NCBI GenBank assembly: GCA_017999915.1
Contig: JAGNKX010000001.1
Coordinates: 901,323-965,322, forward strand
Reading direction: 5' to 3'
Length of the DNA stretch: 64,000 bases
Source: Spirochaetota bacterium
GTDB lineage: Bacteria; Spirochaetota; UBA4802; UBA5550
The first letter of the stretch is position 1. Each line of letters starts with the position of its first letter. The notes under the pieces were generated by a model, which saw only the letters and a list, made by a program, of their open reading frames with translations, did no database searches and was not told the DNA's origin. Positions 16,964-25,544 of this stretch are shown here, in pieces. Made by a program: the position numbers and the translations under genes.

Positions 16964-17422
16964 ATGGAAAACATCATTACGTTCTCGATCGGCCTGGGCC
17001 TCTGCGTGAGCCTCCTCTTTTCCGAATTCTTCGGGATCGCGGCGGGGGGGATGGTGGTGCCCGGCTATATAGCGCTCTACCTTAACAAGCCCCTGATGAT
17101 TCTCTCCACCGTGGTGGTGAGTCTGCTCACCTATTTCATCGTCAATTCCCTGGGCACCTTCATGATCATCTACGGACGGCGGCGCACGGTGCTGATGATC
17201 CTCCTGGGATTCCTTCTCGGCTGGCTGGTGAGGATGCTGGAGCCGATCCCCCTGGGTCCCCAGGCGCTGGAGCTCTCCGTGGTGGGATATATCATACCGG
17301 GGCTCATCGCCATATGGATCGACCGTCAGGGCATCATAGAGACCGCCGCGGCCCTGGTGACGTCCAGCACCATCGTGCGCCTGATCCTGATACTCCTCTT
17401 CGGCAGGGAGATGCTGGTATGA
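16964..17422 (+). CDS. pgsC: poly-gamma-glutamate synthase subunit PgsC/CapC
   Basis: PgsC is the small integral membrane partner of PgsB. The 152-residue protein is almost wholly hydrophobic, with about four or five spans. It carries SLLFSEFFGIAAGGMVVPGYIAL near 18-40 and VGYIIPGLIAIWIDRQGIIET near 107-127, the characteristic family blocks. A GGGGAAA lies upstream of ATG 16964. Its stop overlaps the pgsW start in an ATGA at 17419-17422, which implies translational coupling. The membrane setting and gene order B-C-W leave little doubt about identity. Confidence 0.92.
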   Translation: MENIITFSIGLGLCVSLLFSEFFGIAAGGMVVPGYIALYLNKPLMILSTVVVSLLTYFIVNSLGTFMIIYGRRRTVLMILLGFLLGWLVRMLEPIPLGPQALELSVVGYIIPGLIAIWIDRQGIIETAAALVTSSTIVRLILILLFGREMLV

Positions 17423-18564
17423 AGAAGCTGATCTGGAAACCGAGCACCGTATCGTGGCAGATACACCTGGTCATAGCCATCATGTCCATCATCGGGGTGG
17501 TCATTGTCGAGTCCTTCAAGATCAACGTCAAGCAGCCGTATTACAAGGAGAAGGTCCTCGCGGCCCGGTATATGCTCAAGGGAATGGAAATACTCAAGCG
17601 GCACCGCCTGGAGAAGGTGGGACCCATCAACAAGGTCATCGACCCGCTGCGGTCCGGCCTGATCGGCGTCCTCACGACGCCCATAACCAGCACCACCGTG
17701 GACATCGATTCGAAGCTCACCAGCGTCAATCCGAACTGGGCGGCGGTGATCGTTTCCATGCTGAAGGAGGCGAAGGTGAAAAACGGCAGCACCGTGGCCG
17801 TTTCCCTGACCGGCTCTTTCCCTGCGATGAACCTTGCTGTGTTCTCGGCCGCCCGGGCCCTGAACCTGCGGCTCATCATCATTACCAGCGTATCCGCGTC
17901 CACCTGGGGGGCCAACATACCCGGCTTTACCTGGCTCGATATGGAAGACATCCTTGTCAGGGAGGGATTTGCTCCCTACCGCTCCGTTGCCGCGTCCCTC
18001 GGGGGGGTCCAGGACAAGGGACTGGGCATGTCGGAGGAGGGGAAAGGGATCCTGCGCACGACGATCCGGAAGTATGACATTACCCTGCTGGAATTCGACG
18101 ACATGAAGCGAAGCATCAACGCGCGCATGGACATGTACTATGACCTTGCAAAGGAAACCCAGATCGCGGCCTACATAAACGTGGGGGGAGGGACAGTGGC
18201 CATCGGATCCTTCATCGGCAAGATGCGGTACAGGTCCGGGCTTAACCTCAAGCCGTCGCAGAAGGCGATGCGGATCGAAAGCGTCATGAGCAGGTTCGCC
18301 CGCAATAACATTCCCATATTGAACATCAATTACTTGAAGACCCTGGCGCAGAACTACAAAGTCCCCATCGGCCCGAAAAAAATTCCGAAGATCGGCCAGG
18401 GCGAGATTTATTACCGCCTGGAATACAACAAGCAGGTGGTTGCCGCCGTGCTGGTCTCCCTTGTGATCTTTCTGTTTCTGTTCATGAAACTCGGGATCGG
18501 GTACCGGATCTTCATTCCGCAGAAAAAGACGCTCAAGGCGCGGCCCCCCGAGCACATGGTGTAA
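17419..18564 (+). CDS. pgsW: poly-gamma-glutamate system protein PgsW
   Basis: A 381-residue membrane protein found next to pgsBC in systems that lack the usual pgsA; I recognise it as the PgsW type. A single N-terminal span (HLVIAIMSIIGVVIVESFKI) precedes a large extracytoplasmic domain. That domain has GVLTTPITSTTVDIDSKLTSVNP, VAVSLTGSFPAMNLA and TSVSASTWGANIPGFTWLDME blocks. A second span lies near the C terminus (VVAAVLVSLVIFLFLFMKLG) before a short basic tail. Its exact role in polymer synthesis or release is not established. An in-frame extension upstream to 17314 lies inside pgsC and is rejected in favour of ATG 17419. Confidence 0.85.
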   Translation: MKKLIWKPSTVSWQIHLVIAIMSIIGVVIVESFKINVKQPYYKEKVLAARYMLKGMEILKRHRLEKVGPINKVIDPLRSGLIGVLTTPITSTTVDIDSKLTSVNPNWAAVIVSMLKEAKVKNGSTVAVSLTGSFPAMNLAVFSAARALNLRLIIITSVSASTWGANIPGFTWLDMEDILVREGFAPYRSVAASLGGVQDKGLGMSEEGKGILRTTIRKYDITLLEFDDMKRSINARMDMYYDLAKETQIAAYINVGGGTVAIGSFIGKMRYRSGLNLKPSQKAMRIESVMSRFARNNIPILNINYLKTLAQNYKVPIGPKKIPKIGQGEIYYRLEYNKQVVAAVLVSLVIFLFLFMKLGIGYRIFIPQKKTLKARPPEHMV

Positions 18565-18621
18565 GGAACCGGCTGCCGCGGCCGATTATTATAACATTCA
18601 TCCAGTGGAAGGTAAAGCCTG

Positions 18622-19344
18622 TTGAAAATGAAAAGGGCCATCATATTCGGCGCCAGCTCAGGCATAGGCCGCGAAATGGCGAAGATACTGTCCCGGGAAG
18701 GATATCTCCTCGGCCTTGCGGCGCGGAGGGAAGACCTCTTGAAGGGCCTGAGGGAGGAGCTGCCCGGGGAATCCCATGTCAGGGTGTGCGATATCGCCAG
18801 CGACGATCACTGCGAGGCCGCCTTCAACGGATTTATCTCAGACATGGGCGGATGCGACCTGGTGGTGATATCGTCCGGCACCGGTTTTATCAATGAGGAA
18901 TTGGAGTGGCAAAAGGAGAAGGAAACCATTGATGTCAACGTGACCGGTTTCGCCCGCCTGGCCGTCCTTGCGGCCCGGTATTTTCTCGACAGGGGGGCGG
19001 GGCACCTTGTGGGCATCTCATCCATAGGGGCGCTGCGGGGCGGCCGCGACGCGCCGGCCTACAGCGCCTCAAAGGCCTTCGTGTCCAATTACCTGGAGGG
19101 ACTCCGGTGCAGGATGAAACGGCTTGCGCCGGGGATCACCGTCACGGATATCATGCCGGGCTTTGTCGATACGGCTATGGCCAAGGGAGAGGGTCTTTTC
19201 TGGGTGGCCCCGGCGGAAGTCGCGGCCCGGCAGATATGCCGGGCCATAGGGAAGAAAAAGGAAAAGGTGATAATTACCCGGAGATGGCGTCTTGTGGCCC
19301 TTGCGCTGAAGCTCATGCCGGATCGGCTCTATTGGAGATTGTAA
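18622..19344 (+). CDS. short-chain dehydrogenase/reductase
   Basis: A classical SDR of 240 residues. The nucleotide-binding motif is FGASSGIGREMA (Gly10, Gly14, Gly16). VDVN-like IDVNVTGFARL follows the expected NAG-region, here SSGTG rather than NNAG. The catalytic set is SSIGALRGG plus YSASKAF with Tyr147 and Lys151. MPGFVDTAMAKG is the cofactor loop. Arg-Arg after the second strand (AARREDL) suggests NADP(H) preference. The TTG start at 18622 has GGAAGG nine bases upstream; ATG 18628 is two codons later. It follows the pgs genes after 57 bases, but a role in the capsule is only a guess. Confidence 0.85.
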   Translation: MKMKRAIIFGASSGIGREMAKILSREGYLLGLAARREDLLKGLREELPGESHVRVCDIASDDHCEAAFNGFISDMGGCDLVVISSGTGFINEELEWQKEKETIDVNVTGFARLAVLAARYFLDRGAGHLVGISSIGALRGGRDAPAYSASKAFVSNYLEGLRCRMKRLAPGITVTDIMPGFVDTAMAKGEGLFWVAPAEVAARQICRAIGKKKEKVIITRRWRLVALALKLMPDRLYWRL

Positions 19345-19399
19345 TCAATTATCGGGTCCCCCCTGACCACCTGAGGGGCGCACGAAATATTATTTATGC

Positions 19400-19442
19400 C
19401 TGTCATCGCGAGGAGTGAAACGACGAAGCGATCTGGTGACAG
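19400..19442. repeat. short REP/MITE-like palindromic repeat
   Basis: CTGTCA-TCGC at 19400-19409 and GCGA-TCTGG-TGACAG ending at 19442 form terminal inverted repeats around GAGGAGTGAAACGACGAA. I recognise this as the widely scattered type GTCATTGCGAGGAGCGAAGCGACGAAGCAATCT, seen between genes in many bacterial genomes. It lies upstream of agmatinase and is non-coding. Confidence 0.6.
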
Positions 19443-19478
19443 AGGATATTGTATTTTGAACAGAACAGGACTGCAATC

Positions 19479-20333
19479 ATGACAATAAAAAAAAATTTTG
19501 CCGACGTGCCGAAGGGATACGAGGAGTATGCCAGGGCCAGGATCGTAGTGGTGCCGGTTCCCTACGATGAAACATCCACCTGGATGAAGGGCGCCGACCG
19601 GGGGCCCGATGCCATCATCGACGCGTCGTATAACATGTACCAGTACGATATAGACACCGACTCTGACGTCACCAGGATGGGGATTCACACCGATGATCCG
19701 GTCACGGAAAAATCGTCGCCGGAGACGATGGTCGAGGCCGTAAGGGCGAGGATCGCCCGTCACCTGGACGCAGGCAAGTTCACGGTGACCCTGGGGGGGG
19801 AGCACTCGGTCACGGTCGGAGCGGTGAAGGCCCACGCGGAGCGGTATCCAAACCTGTCGGTGCTGCAGCTGGACGCCCATGGAGACCTCCAGGAGGAATT
19901 TCACGGGTCCCGGTACAATCATGCCTGCGTGATGGCGCGCGTGCGCCAGTGGTGCCCTGCCGTCCAGGTGGGGATCCGGAGCCTGGACGGTGCTGAGCGG
20001 GCCTCGGCCGATCCGGAACGGCTGTTCCTGGCCGAGGATATCCAGGGCAGGAGCGGCTGGATTGACCGCGCCGTGTCCCTTCTTACCGATGAAGTTTACG
20101 TAACCATTGACCTTGACGCCTTTGACATATCCATCATGGCCGCAACGGGAACGCCGGAACCAGGGGGTCTCGGGTGGTATGACGTGATAAACCTTTTAAA
20201 AAAGGTATCGAAAGAAAAGAAGATCGTCGGATTTGACGTGGTGGAGCTCTGCCCCAATCCCTACGCGAAGCACTGCGATTATCTGGCTGCGAAGCTGGTG
20301 TATCGGCTCCTGAGCTATATCTTCAAGGAATGA
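19479..20333 (+). CDS. speB: agmatinase / ureohydrolase family protein
   Basis: Agmatinase converts agmatine to putrescine and urea with two manganese ions. The 284-residue protein carries all the ligand motifs: GGEHS with His109, DAHGD at 132-136, a following NHACVMAR, and TIDLDAFD. Substrate-loop residues ATGTPEPGGLGWYD complete the ureohydrolase pattern. The usual DP-x-x-APG stretch reads DISIMAATG, a minor variant. GFDVVELCPNP is the family C-terminal block. ATG 19479 is chosen because ACAGGA lies eight to nine bases before it; an upstream in-frame start at 19449 lacks such a site. Agmatinase best fits the family, though related guanidino-acid hydrolases cannot be excluded. It is convergent with the SET gene. 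Confidence 0.82.
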   Translation: MTIKKNFADVPKGYEEYARARIVVVPVPYDETSTWMKGADRGPDAIIDASYNMYQYDIDTDSDVTRMGIHTDDPVTEKSSPETMVEAVRARIARHLDAGKFTVTLGGEHSVTVGAVKAHAERYPNLSVLQLDAHGDLQEEFHGSRYNHACVMARVRQWCPAVQVGIRSLDGAERASADPERLFLAEDIQGRSGWIDRAVSLLTDEVYVTIDLDAFDISIMAATGTPEPGGLGWYDVINLLKKVSKEKKIVGFDVVELCPNPYAKHCDYLAAKLVYRLLSYIFKE

Positions 20334-20369
20334 AATCAGCCAAGAACTGATACGGGTTGAGATGCTTTT

Positions 20370-20861
20370 TCAGCGGTCCGGTCCGATCCTTTTCAGGATG
20401 TAGGGCATCACCACGTTCAGGTCGATATACTTCTTTTTAACATCCCCGGGCAGATGCTTGAAATCCCGCACCGTTCCGCGGCAGGCCGCATCCCCGCAGA
20501 GGCACTCCATTTCCCAGCAGTCCTCGTCCATGGTGGTCGAATAGTCGAAGGAAAGCTCTTCGTCTTTCCTGATGTCGCGGATGGCGATGTAGAGGATTTT
20601 GCCGTCCCTGCAGGTGAGGCCGCCGTTGGGGTTGCAGGAATGGTTGATGAGGTCGTCGGCGTTGCCGGAGGGGCCCATGAAGCTATCTTCATCGATCTGG
20701 AGGAAATGGTTGTTCTCCGGGTCATGGAGCTCCAGGTACTGGGCCATGGTGTAGGTAGGGCCCGTGAACTCGCACACGACTTCGCCTCTGGCGATGTCTG
20801 AGCCGGCAAAGACTGCCTTTCCTTTTTCCGTTTCCCGTATCACGAGGCGGCTGTTTTCCAT
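20370..20861 (-). CDS. SET-domain protein (putative protein lysine methyltransferase)
   Basis: SET domains transfer methyl groups from S-adenosylmethionine to lysines, and bacterial members are less studied. This 163-residue protein is little more than a SET core. The N-terminal strand pair is KGKAVFAGSDIARGEVVCEF. Then come NADDLINHSCNPNGGL (the NHSC-N pseudoknot motif at about 75-82) and ELSFDYSTT (the catalytic Tyr). After these, ECLCGDAACRGTV is a post-SET-like cysteine cluster that could bind zinc with the NHSC cysteine. The start at ATG 20861 follows GGAGAC by eleven bases; an upstream in-frame ATG at 20951 looks non-conserved. The partner protein is unknown. The 195-base gap upstream of it holds nothing I can name. 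Confidence 0.8.
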   Translation of the reverse strand: MENSRLVIRETEKGKAVFAGSDIARGEVVCEFTGPTYTMAQYLELHDPENNHFLQIDEDSFMGPSGNADDLINHSCNPNGGLTCRDGKILYIAIRDIRKDEELSFDYSTTMDEDCWEMECLCGDAACRGTVRDFKHLPGDVKKKYIDLNVVMPYILKRIGPDR

Positions 20862-21056
20862 GGCGGTTGTTCGTCTCCAGCTATGCAAAGAATGTGCCGG
20901 CGGCAAGGGCCGGGTACGCCTCCGCCGGTTCTGACAGGCATAGATGGCCATCGGGGGTTTTTATGCAATATTTTTTTTACCGGCAGTGAATTGACTGCTG
21001 CGGCTGTCGGATTATTGTCCGGGCCGCCATGAGTCCGTGATTCCTCCCTGGATGGG

Positions 21057-21869
21057 TCATTTTTTTGCGGCCGGTAGTTTCAATTTTTGTCCCGGGAATA
21101 TCATCGTGGGGCTCTGTATGATATCCCTGTTGGCGTTGTACAGTTCGATCCACCGGGAGTAGTCTCCCAAAACTTTTTCGCTGATCGATATCAGGTCATC
21201 CTTCACCTGTACCGTATAATAATCCCCTTCCTCCGCCGGTTTTGCCGGTTCCTTTGGCTGCGTTTCCGGCGTCATGCTCTGCTGTTTTACAGCCGGCGTT
21301 TTTGTGTCGGTCGCCTCGCGCTGCTGCTCCGGTGCCGTTATGAGCCGGGTAATCCTGCTTTTCAATGCCTCACGGGTTCCCGGGATCAGCAGCAGAAATA
21401 TTAAAACAAGGATGATGACGATCAGGATAAATTGGAGAATTCTCCGAAGCAGGCTTGGTCCCTCGGGGTGTGCCGGCTCTTCATGCTTTGCCGGTTCGGG
21501 GGGAGCAGGCGGTAATGCCGGCTTATCGCGACGCCGCGTGGCGTCAGCGGGCGCCGCTTTCTTCTGCTTCGAGGAAGAGGCTTGTTTTTTTGCTTTTGGC
21601 GAAGAGCCCCTGGCGGCGGCCCATGAACGAATCTCTCCCCTGAACCACTGATCGGCCTCCGGCGTGAAGGCATAGTGATCCCGGATGTATTTCATCGTGT
21701 TTTTTTCAATATCCGAATAATCGCTGGAGTCTTTGACGGCCCGCAGAATTTTCCTGGCATCATTCAGCGATATGCGGCCATCGCCTTTTCCTTGAACCGA
21801 TGCATCCGCCATGCCGATCAATTTCCTGTCGTAATTCTTTCCTTTGATTTTTTTATAATAGGTCGCCAT
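21057..21869 (-). CDS. LysM-domain protein with N-terminal EF-hand-like segment and central membrane span
   Basis: The 270-residue protein probably spans the inner membrane once. Residues about 1-85 form a cytoplasmic module with DASVQGKGDGRISLNDA, which resembles a calcium-binding EF-hand loop. A Lys/Pro/Ala-rich linker follows, then a single hydrophobic span (ILQFILIVIILVLIFLLLIP) near 140-160. A second linker precedes a C-terminal LysM domain (YYTVQVKDDLISISEKVLGD, LYNANRDII, IFPGQKLKLP) expected to bind peptidoglycan. ATG 21869 is chosen for its AAGGAGG ten bases upstream; the frame stays open to 21962. A weak minus-strand promoter with TTGACA (21976-21981, reverse) may serve it. Confidence 0.75.
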   Translation of the reverse strand: MATYYKKIKGKNYDRKLIGMADASVQGKGDGRISLNDARKILRAVKDSSDYSDIEKNTMKYIRDHYAFTPEADQWFRGEIRSWAAARGSSPKAKKQASSSKQKKAAPADATRRRDKPALPPAPPEPAKHEEPAHPEGPSLLRRILQFILIVIILVLIFLLLIPGTREALKSRITRLITAPEQQREATDTKTPAVKQQSMTPETQPKEPAKPAEEGDYYTVQVKDDLISISEKVLGDYSRWIELYNANRDIIQSPTMIFPGQKLKLPAAKK

Positions 21870-22054
21870 GGTAATGTACCCTCCTTTGTCTGCGTGTATT
21901 GTTATATTAAAGGGAGACGGGGTTATCGATGACTCTTTTTGAATGCGAGTTTTGTTTATCATAGACTTGTTAAAATGTCAAGCGACAATGCAAATAAAAA
22001 ACATGCATTTGTATTTGACAGGTTGCGTCGGTAAGGATAATCAGGGGACATGGC

Positions 22055-22543
22055 ATGGACCTCATGGAAATAATTCCTTTACACAGGATACCTGATTATG
22101 CGCCGATCCTCGCCCACTGGTCCTACATGGAGTGGTACCGGGCAAGGTCCATGGATTTTACCCTGGTCCTCAGGGCGTACCAGGAGAGGGCGCGCAGCGA
22201 CAGGGTGCCTCTTTCCTTCGTGGCGATAGAGGGGTCCCTTCCGGTGGGAATGGTCACTCTTAAGCTGGACGATCTCTGGTCGCGAAAGGACCTGAATCCA
22301 TGGCTGGCGTCGCTCTACGTGTTGCCTGAGTACCGCAGGTGCGGAACGGGACAGGCTCTGGTCCGCGCGGTCACGGCCCGGGCCCCGGAGCTCGGCCATG
22401 ATCGCCTCTATCTTTTCCTCGGCCGCCATGACCGGGAATGGCTGGAGCGATACTACATTAACCGCGGGTGGGCCGTTGTCGAATCAGCAGTGGACAATGA
22501 CGGCCTTGAAACAAAGATACTCGCCTATGAACTCCCCCGCTGA
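22055..22543 (+). CDS. GNAT-family acetyltransferase
   Basis: A 162-residue GCN5-related N-acetyltransferase. The acetyl-CoA site is visible as WLASLYVLPEYRRCGTGQALV at about 89-109, where RRCGTG is the R-x-x-G-x-G/A pyrophosphate loop. The region before it (PLSFVAIEGSLPVGMVTLKLDD) is the usual central sheet, and RYYINRGW is the C-terminal helix-strand block. ATG 22055 is preceded by AGGGGA. Its last 17 bases overlap the start of the SfsA-DUF123 gene, so the two are translationally coupled. The acceptor substrate is unknown. Confidence 0.8.
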   Translation: MDLMEIIPLHRIPDYAPILAHWSYMEWYRARSMDFTLVLRAYQERARSDRVPLSFVAIEGSLPVGMVTLKLDDLWSRKDLNPWLASLYVLPEYRRCGTGQALVRAVTARAPELGHDRLYLFLGRHDREWLERYYINRGWAVVESAVDNDGLETKILAYELPR

Positions 22544-23630
22544 TTCGACGTTCCGGGATGCGGTCTTCGTCGAGCGGTTGAATCGCTTTGTGGCGCGGGT
22601 CGATCTGGAGGGAACGGCACTGCTCGTCCGCGTCCCCAATACGGGCCGCCTCGCGGAGCTGTTCATTCCGGGAACGCCGGTGATCCTTGTGCCGTCACAG
22701 GGAAAATACCCCTTTACCATACAATACGTCATATATCAGGGCCGGCCCGTGCTCATCGATTCAATTTTGAGCAACCGCGTGTTCCGGGACTGCATGGCGG
22801 TGCGGACGGTTCCGGGCCTGGAGGACTATGCCATCATCAAGCGCGAGCCGGCCGTCGGGAATCATCGCTTTGATTTTTCCATCGGCAATGGGGTGAGCGA
22901 TTCCTTCGTAGAGATCAAGTCATGCACGCTGGCGTGGCATTCCATAGCCTCCTTCCCTGACGCGGTGAGCGACAGGGCGGCGGAACATGTGCGTGTCCTG
23001 GCTGAATCGGGTAAGGGAATCCTTGTATTTCTGCTCCTCCATGAGGGTGTCGACCTGTTCGTGCCCAACTATCATACTGATTTTGCCTTTTATGAAGCGC
23101 TCCGCTCCCATGGCGATGCCATTGACGTTCGGGCCTATGCCGCCCGGTACGACAGCGGGTACCGGATCAGGGGAATGAGACCGGTCAGGATCGAGGTCCC
23201 TGATGTGGAGCCCCGGGGCGTTTACACCATTGTGCTCTATAATAACACCGAGAGTGATATTGCCGTCGGCGGGCTGGGGACCAGGACCTTCCCGCGGGGA
23301 TATTATATCTATGTCGGAAGCAGCATGAACAATCTCTTCAAGAGGATAGACCATCACCGGCGAAAGAGAAAGAAGCCGCACTGGCACATCGATTACCTGA
23401 CTGTGCAATGGCCGATCAGGGCGGCGCTGCCGATCGTGACCGGGGAAAGACTGGAATGCGCTCTTGCCGGCTCCGTGGCGGCCCTGGGCTACCGGTGCGT
23501 GGAGGGGTTCGGATCGTCCGACTGCGGCTGCGCGGGCCACCTCTTCCACGGGGAGTCGAATCCTCTCCATGACGAGCGGTTCATTGATACGATCTACACG
23601 TACCGGTACGGGCGCCTGCTGGAGCGGTGA
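22527..23630 (+). CDS. SfsA-like protein fused to a DUF123 (GIY-YIG-like) domain
   Basis: A 367-residue two-domain protein. Residues about 1-225 match SfsA, named for sugar fermentation stimulation and predicted to be a DNA-binding nuclease-like fold. The blocks are RFVARVDLEGTALLVRVPNTGRL, the DUF core FVEIKSCTLA (with the Asp/Glu-Lys nuclease pair pattern), and FPDAVSDRAAEHVRVL. Residues about 235-367 form a DUF123 domain: GVYTIVLYNN, FPRGYYIYVGSSMNNL, RIDHHRRKRKKPHWHIDYL, CALAGSVAALG and GFGSSDCGCAGHLFH. DUF123 is elsewhere fused to endonuclease III. The fusion suggests action on nucleic acids. ATG 22527 is the start that removes the non-conserved stretch overlapping the GNAT gene. Confidence 0.82.
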   Translation: MNSPADSTFRDAVFVERLNRFVARVDLEGTALLVRVPNTGRLAELFIPGTPVILVPSQGKYPFTIQYVIYQGRPVLIDSILSNRVFRDCMAVRTVPGLEDYAIIKREPAVGNHRFDFSIGNGVSDSFVEIKSCTLAWHSIASFPDAVSDRAAEHVRVLAESGKGILVFLLLHEGVDLFVPNYHTDFAFYEALRSHGDAIDVRAYAARYDSGYRIRGMRPVRIEVPDVEPRGVYTIVLYNNTESDIAVGGLGTRTFPRGYYIYVGSSMNNLFKRIDHHRRKRKKPHWHIDYLTVQWPIRAALPIVTGERLECALAGSVAALGYRCVEGFGSSDCGCAGHLFHGESNPLHDERFIDTIYTYRYGRLLER

Positions 23631-23639
23631 GGCCCCGGA

Positions 23640-24992
23640 TCATGTCATCTGGTATTTCTTGTTCAGAAAAAGATCGAGGCAGATATCGACAATGTCCTTG
23701 TCGAAGTGTATGCCTCTCTGCTTCTTGATTTCGTCCAGGGCGAAATCGATCCCCCGGGAGGGACGGTAGGGACGGTCCGAAGCCATGGCCTCAACGACGT
23801 CGGCGACGCATATGATGCGCGAGCCCAGCAGGATGCTTTCGCCGTCAAGGCCAAGGGGATAGCCCGAGCCGTTGAGCCACTCGTGGTGCTGGAAAACCAT
23901 TTCTGCCAGGGGCCAGGGAAATTCGATGGTCTTCAGGATATCATAACCGATCTGGGGATGGGTCTTGATGAGCTCGAATTCAATGGGAGAGAGCTTTCCC
24001 GGCTTGCTCAGAATTTCAGTGGGGATGCAGATCTTTCCCAGGTCGTGGATGATGCCCGCCATGAATATCCCTTCGATCTCCTTTTCAGACAGCTTCATCT
24101 CCCGGGCAATGGCGCGGGCGATATCGGCGACGCGCCGCTGGTGGCCCGCGGTGTAGGGATCCCTGGTCTCGAGGGTCTGCGCCATGGCCTGGATGATGCC
24201 GCTGATCGCTTTCTTGATCTGGAGGTAGCTTTCCTTGATCTTCATCTCTGATTTGATCCGCTCGGTGTCGTCCCTGAGAACGATAACGGACCCGGACCGC
24301 TCCCCGCTGATGTCGCTGATATGGGATACGCTGAAGTCAATGGGTACCTGCTTGCCGTTGGGGGTGATGAAGTAATTGAAGTGGAGGCCGGCATCGGCTT
24401 CCTGCCCGGCATCGATACCGGGATGGATGCCGTTGTAACGGATGTTCAGGATCTCCGTGAAGCGCTTTCCGATAAGCTTGTCGATGGTCAGGTCGGTTAT
24501 TTTTTCCGCGATGGGATTGACATAGGTTATCTGGTCGGAATTGTCCATGACAAAAACGGCATCGCCGATGCTGTTCAGGATCGTGAAGAACCGCAGCTCG
24601 CTTTCCTTGAGCTTGTCCTCCATCTCGTGTCGCAGTATGGCCAGGTCAATGGCCGACTTGAGCTCTTTCTTGTCAACCGGCTTGACGATGTAGCCGGAGG
24701 GGTTCGTGGTCAGGGCGCGCTTCAGGGTGTTGCTGTCCGATGATGACGTGAGGTATATGACCGGGATGTTGTGAATCTCGTTGATCTGCCGCGCCGCCTC
24801 GATACCGTCAATTTCGCCGTCCAGGATGATGTCCATCAGTACCAGGTCGGGACTGCTTGTTATCACTTCCCTGACGGCTTCCTCGCCGGTCGGCACCGTA
24901 TTGGAAATAGTGAATCCCAGGTCGCGGATGAATTTATTGAGAAGGAGGATCGTTGTTTTGTCGTCTTCGACAAGAAGAATTTTTTTATTCAT
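23640..24992 (-). CDS. response regulator with PAS and HD-GYP domains
   Basis: This 450-residue protein has three modules. A receiver spans residues 1-120, with DD at 10-11, phospho-acceptor Asp54 and the conserved Lys104. A PAS sensor lies at about 130-250. An HD-GYP domain lies at about 265-450 and is expected to hydrolyse cyclic di-GMP. The HD motif is HDLGK at 316-320. The GYP motif reads HHEWLNGSGYP at 369-379, against the usual HHER-DGSGYP, so it is slightly atypical. Phosphorylation and a PAS ligand would jointly set c-di-GMP turnover. ATG 24992 has AAGGAT five bases upstream. A PilZ-type c-di-GMP receptor candidate is encoded at 40325-41476. The sensor kinase is not adjacent. Confidence 0.88.
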   Translation of the reverse strand: MNKKILLVEDDKTTILLLNKFIRDLGFTISNTVPTGEEAVREVITSSPDLVLMDIILDGEIDGIEAARQINEIHNIPVIYLTSSSDSNTLKRALTTNPSGYIVKPVDKKELKSAIDLAILRHEMEDKLKESELRFFTILNSIGDAVFVMDNSDQITYVNPIAEKITDLTIDKLIGKRFTEILNIRYNGIHPGIDAGQEADAGLHFNYFITPNGKQVPIDFSVSHISDISGERSGSVIVLRDDTERIKSEMKIKESYLQIKKAISGIIQAMAQTLETRDPYTAGHQRRVADIARAIAREMKLSEKEIEGIFMAGIIHDLGKICIPTEILSKPGKLSPIEFELIKTHPQIGYDILKTIEFPWPLAEMVFQHHEWLNGSGYPLGLDGESILLGSRIICVADVVEAMASDRPYRPSRGIDFALDEIKKQRGIHFDKDIVDICLDLFLNKKYQMT

Positions 24993-25544
24993 TAAGATCC
25001 TTTGCCATGCCGGCCCTTGTGTCTTTGGTTGAATGCATCGAATAAAAGGTTTTTAGCGACATAATTAAACAATGTGTTCTTTGCCAAGTATTGCACAGTG
25101 AATAAAAAAATTCAATTTATTCATTATTAAAATACTAAAAAATTTTGTAGAAGTAAATATATGCTTATGTAAAGTATTATTTTTACGCATTATTTACCGG
25201 GATGCCTGTTTTCATAAAGGTGGGGTTTTCGGATAAACTGGTTATATCGCCGGTTTTTTGAAGAGATACGCAGCGGGATTTATTAATGTATCAGATGTGC
25301 AATAAGGGAAACAGGCGTTTTCTTTTAATGGGGCAATAATAAATTGATTAGCAATAAAAAATCTTAATGGACAAAAAAAATTGTAGATATTTTTATGGGC
25401 CCATCATTTTACTGCTTTTCTTATTTTTATGCCACGGGTAAAAAGCGATTCTTATCACTGAGGATACGAGAAGATTGCATTTCTTATTATCGCACTACAT
25501 ATAAAAAATAGAAATAACAAGAGTATTACCGGGAGGATTCTTCT
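24993..25544. promoter_or_regulatory. 550-base AT-rich divergent regulatory gap
   Basis: This gap separates the minus-strand HD-GYP gene from the plus-strand activase gene and is markedly AT-richer than its surroundings. It should hold promoters in both directions. I see a 10-base palindrome ATGGGCCCAT at 25395-25404 and a small hairpin with U-run at 25236-25259, and no convincing ORF above about 20 codons. No consensus promoter stands out. Confidence 0.4.
25236..25259 (+). terminator. candidate intrinsic terminator with no gene before it
   Basis: AACTGG at 25236-25241 pairs with CCGGTT at 25250-25255 (one G-U pair) around an 8-base loop, followed by TTTT. No plus-strand gene lies upstream of it back to 23630, so it would end an unseen small RNA or act as a leader attenuator for the activase gene. 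Confidence 0.3.

Noticed and set aside
17326..18555. 409-codon minus-strand frame opposite pgsW
   Set aside because: It is a shadow of pgsW, with no recognisable product and no binding site.
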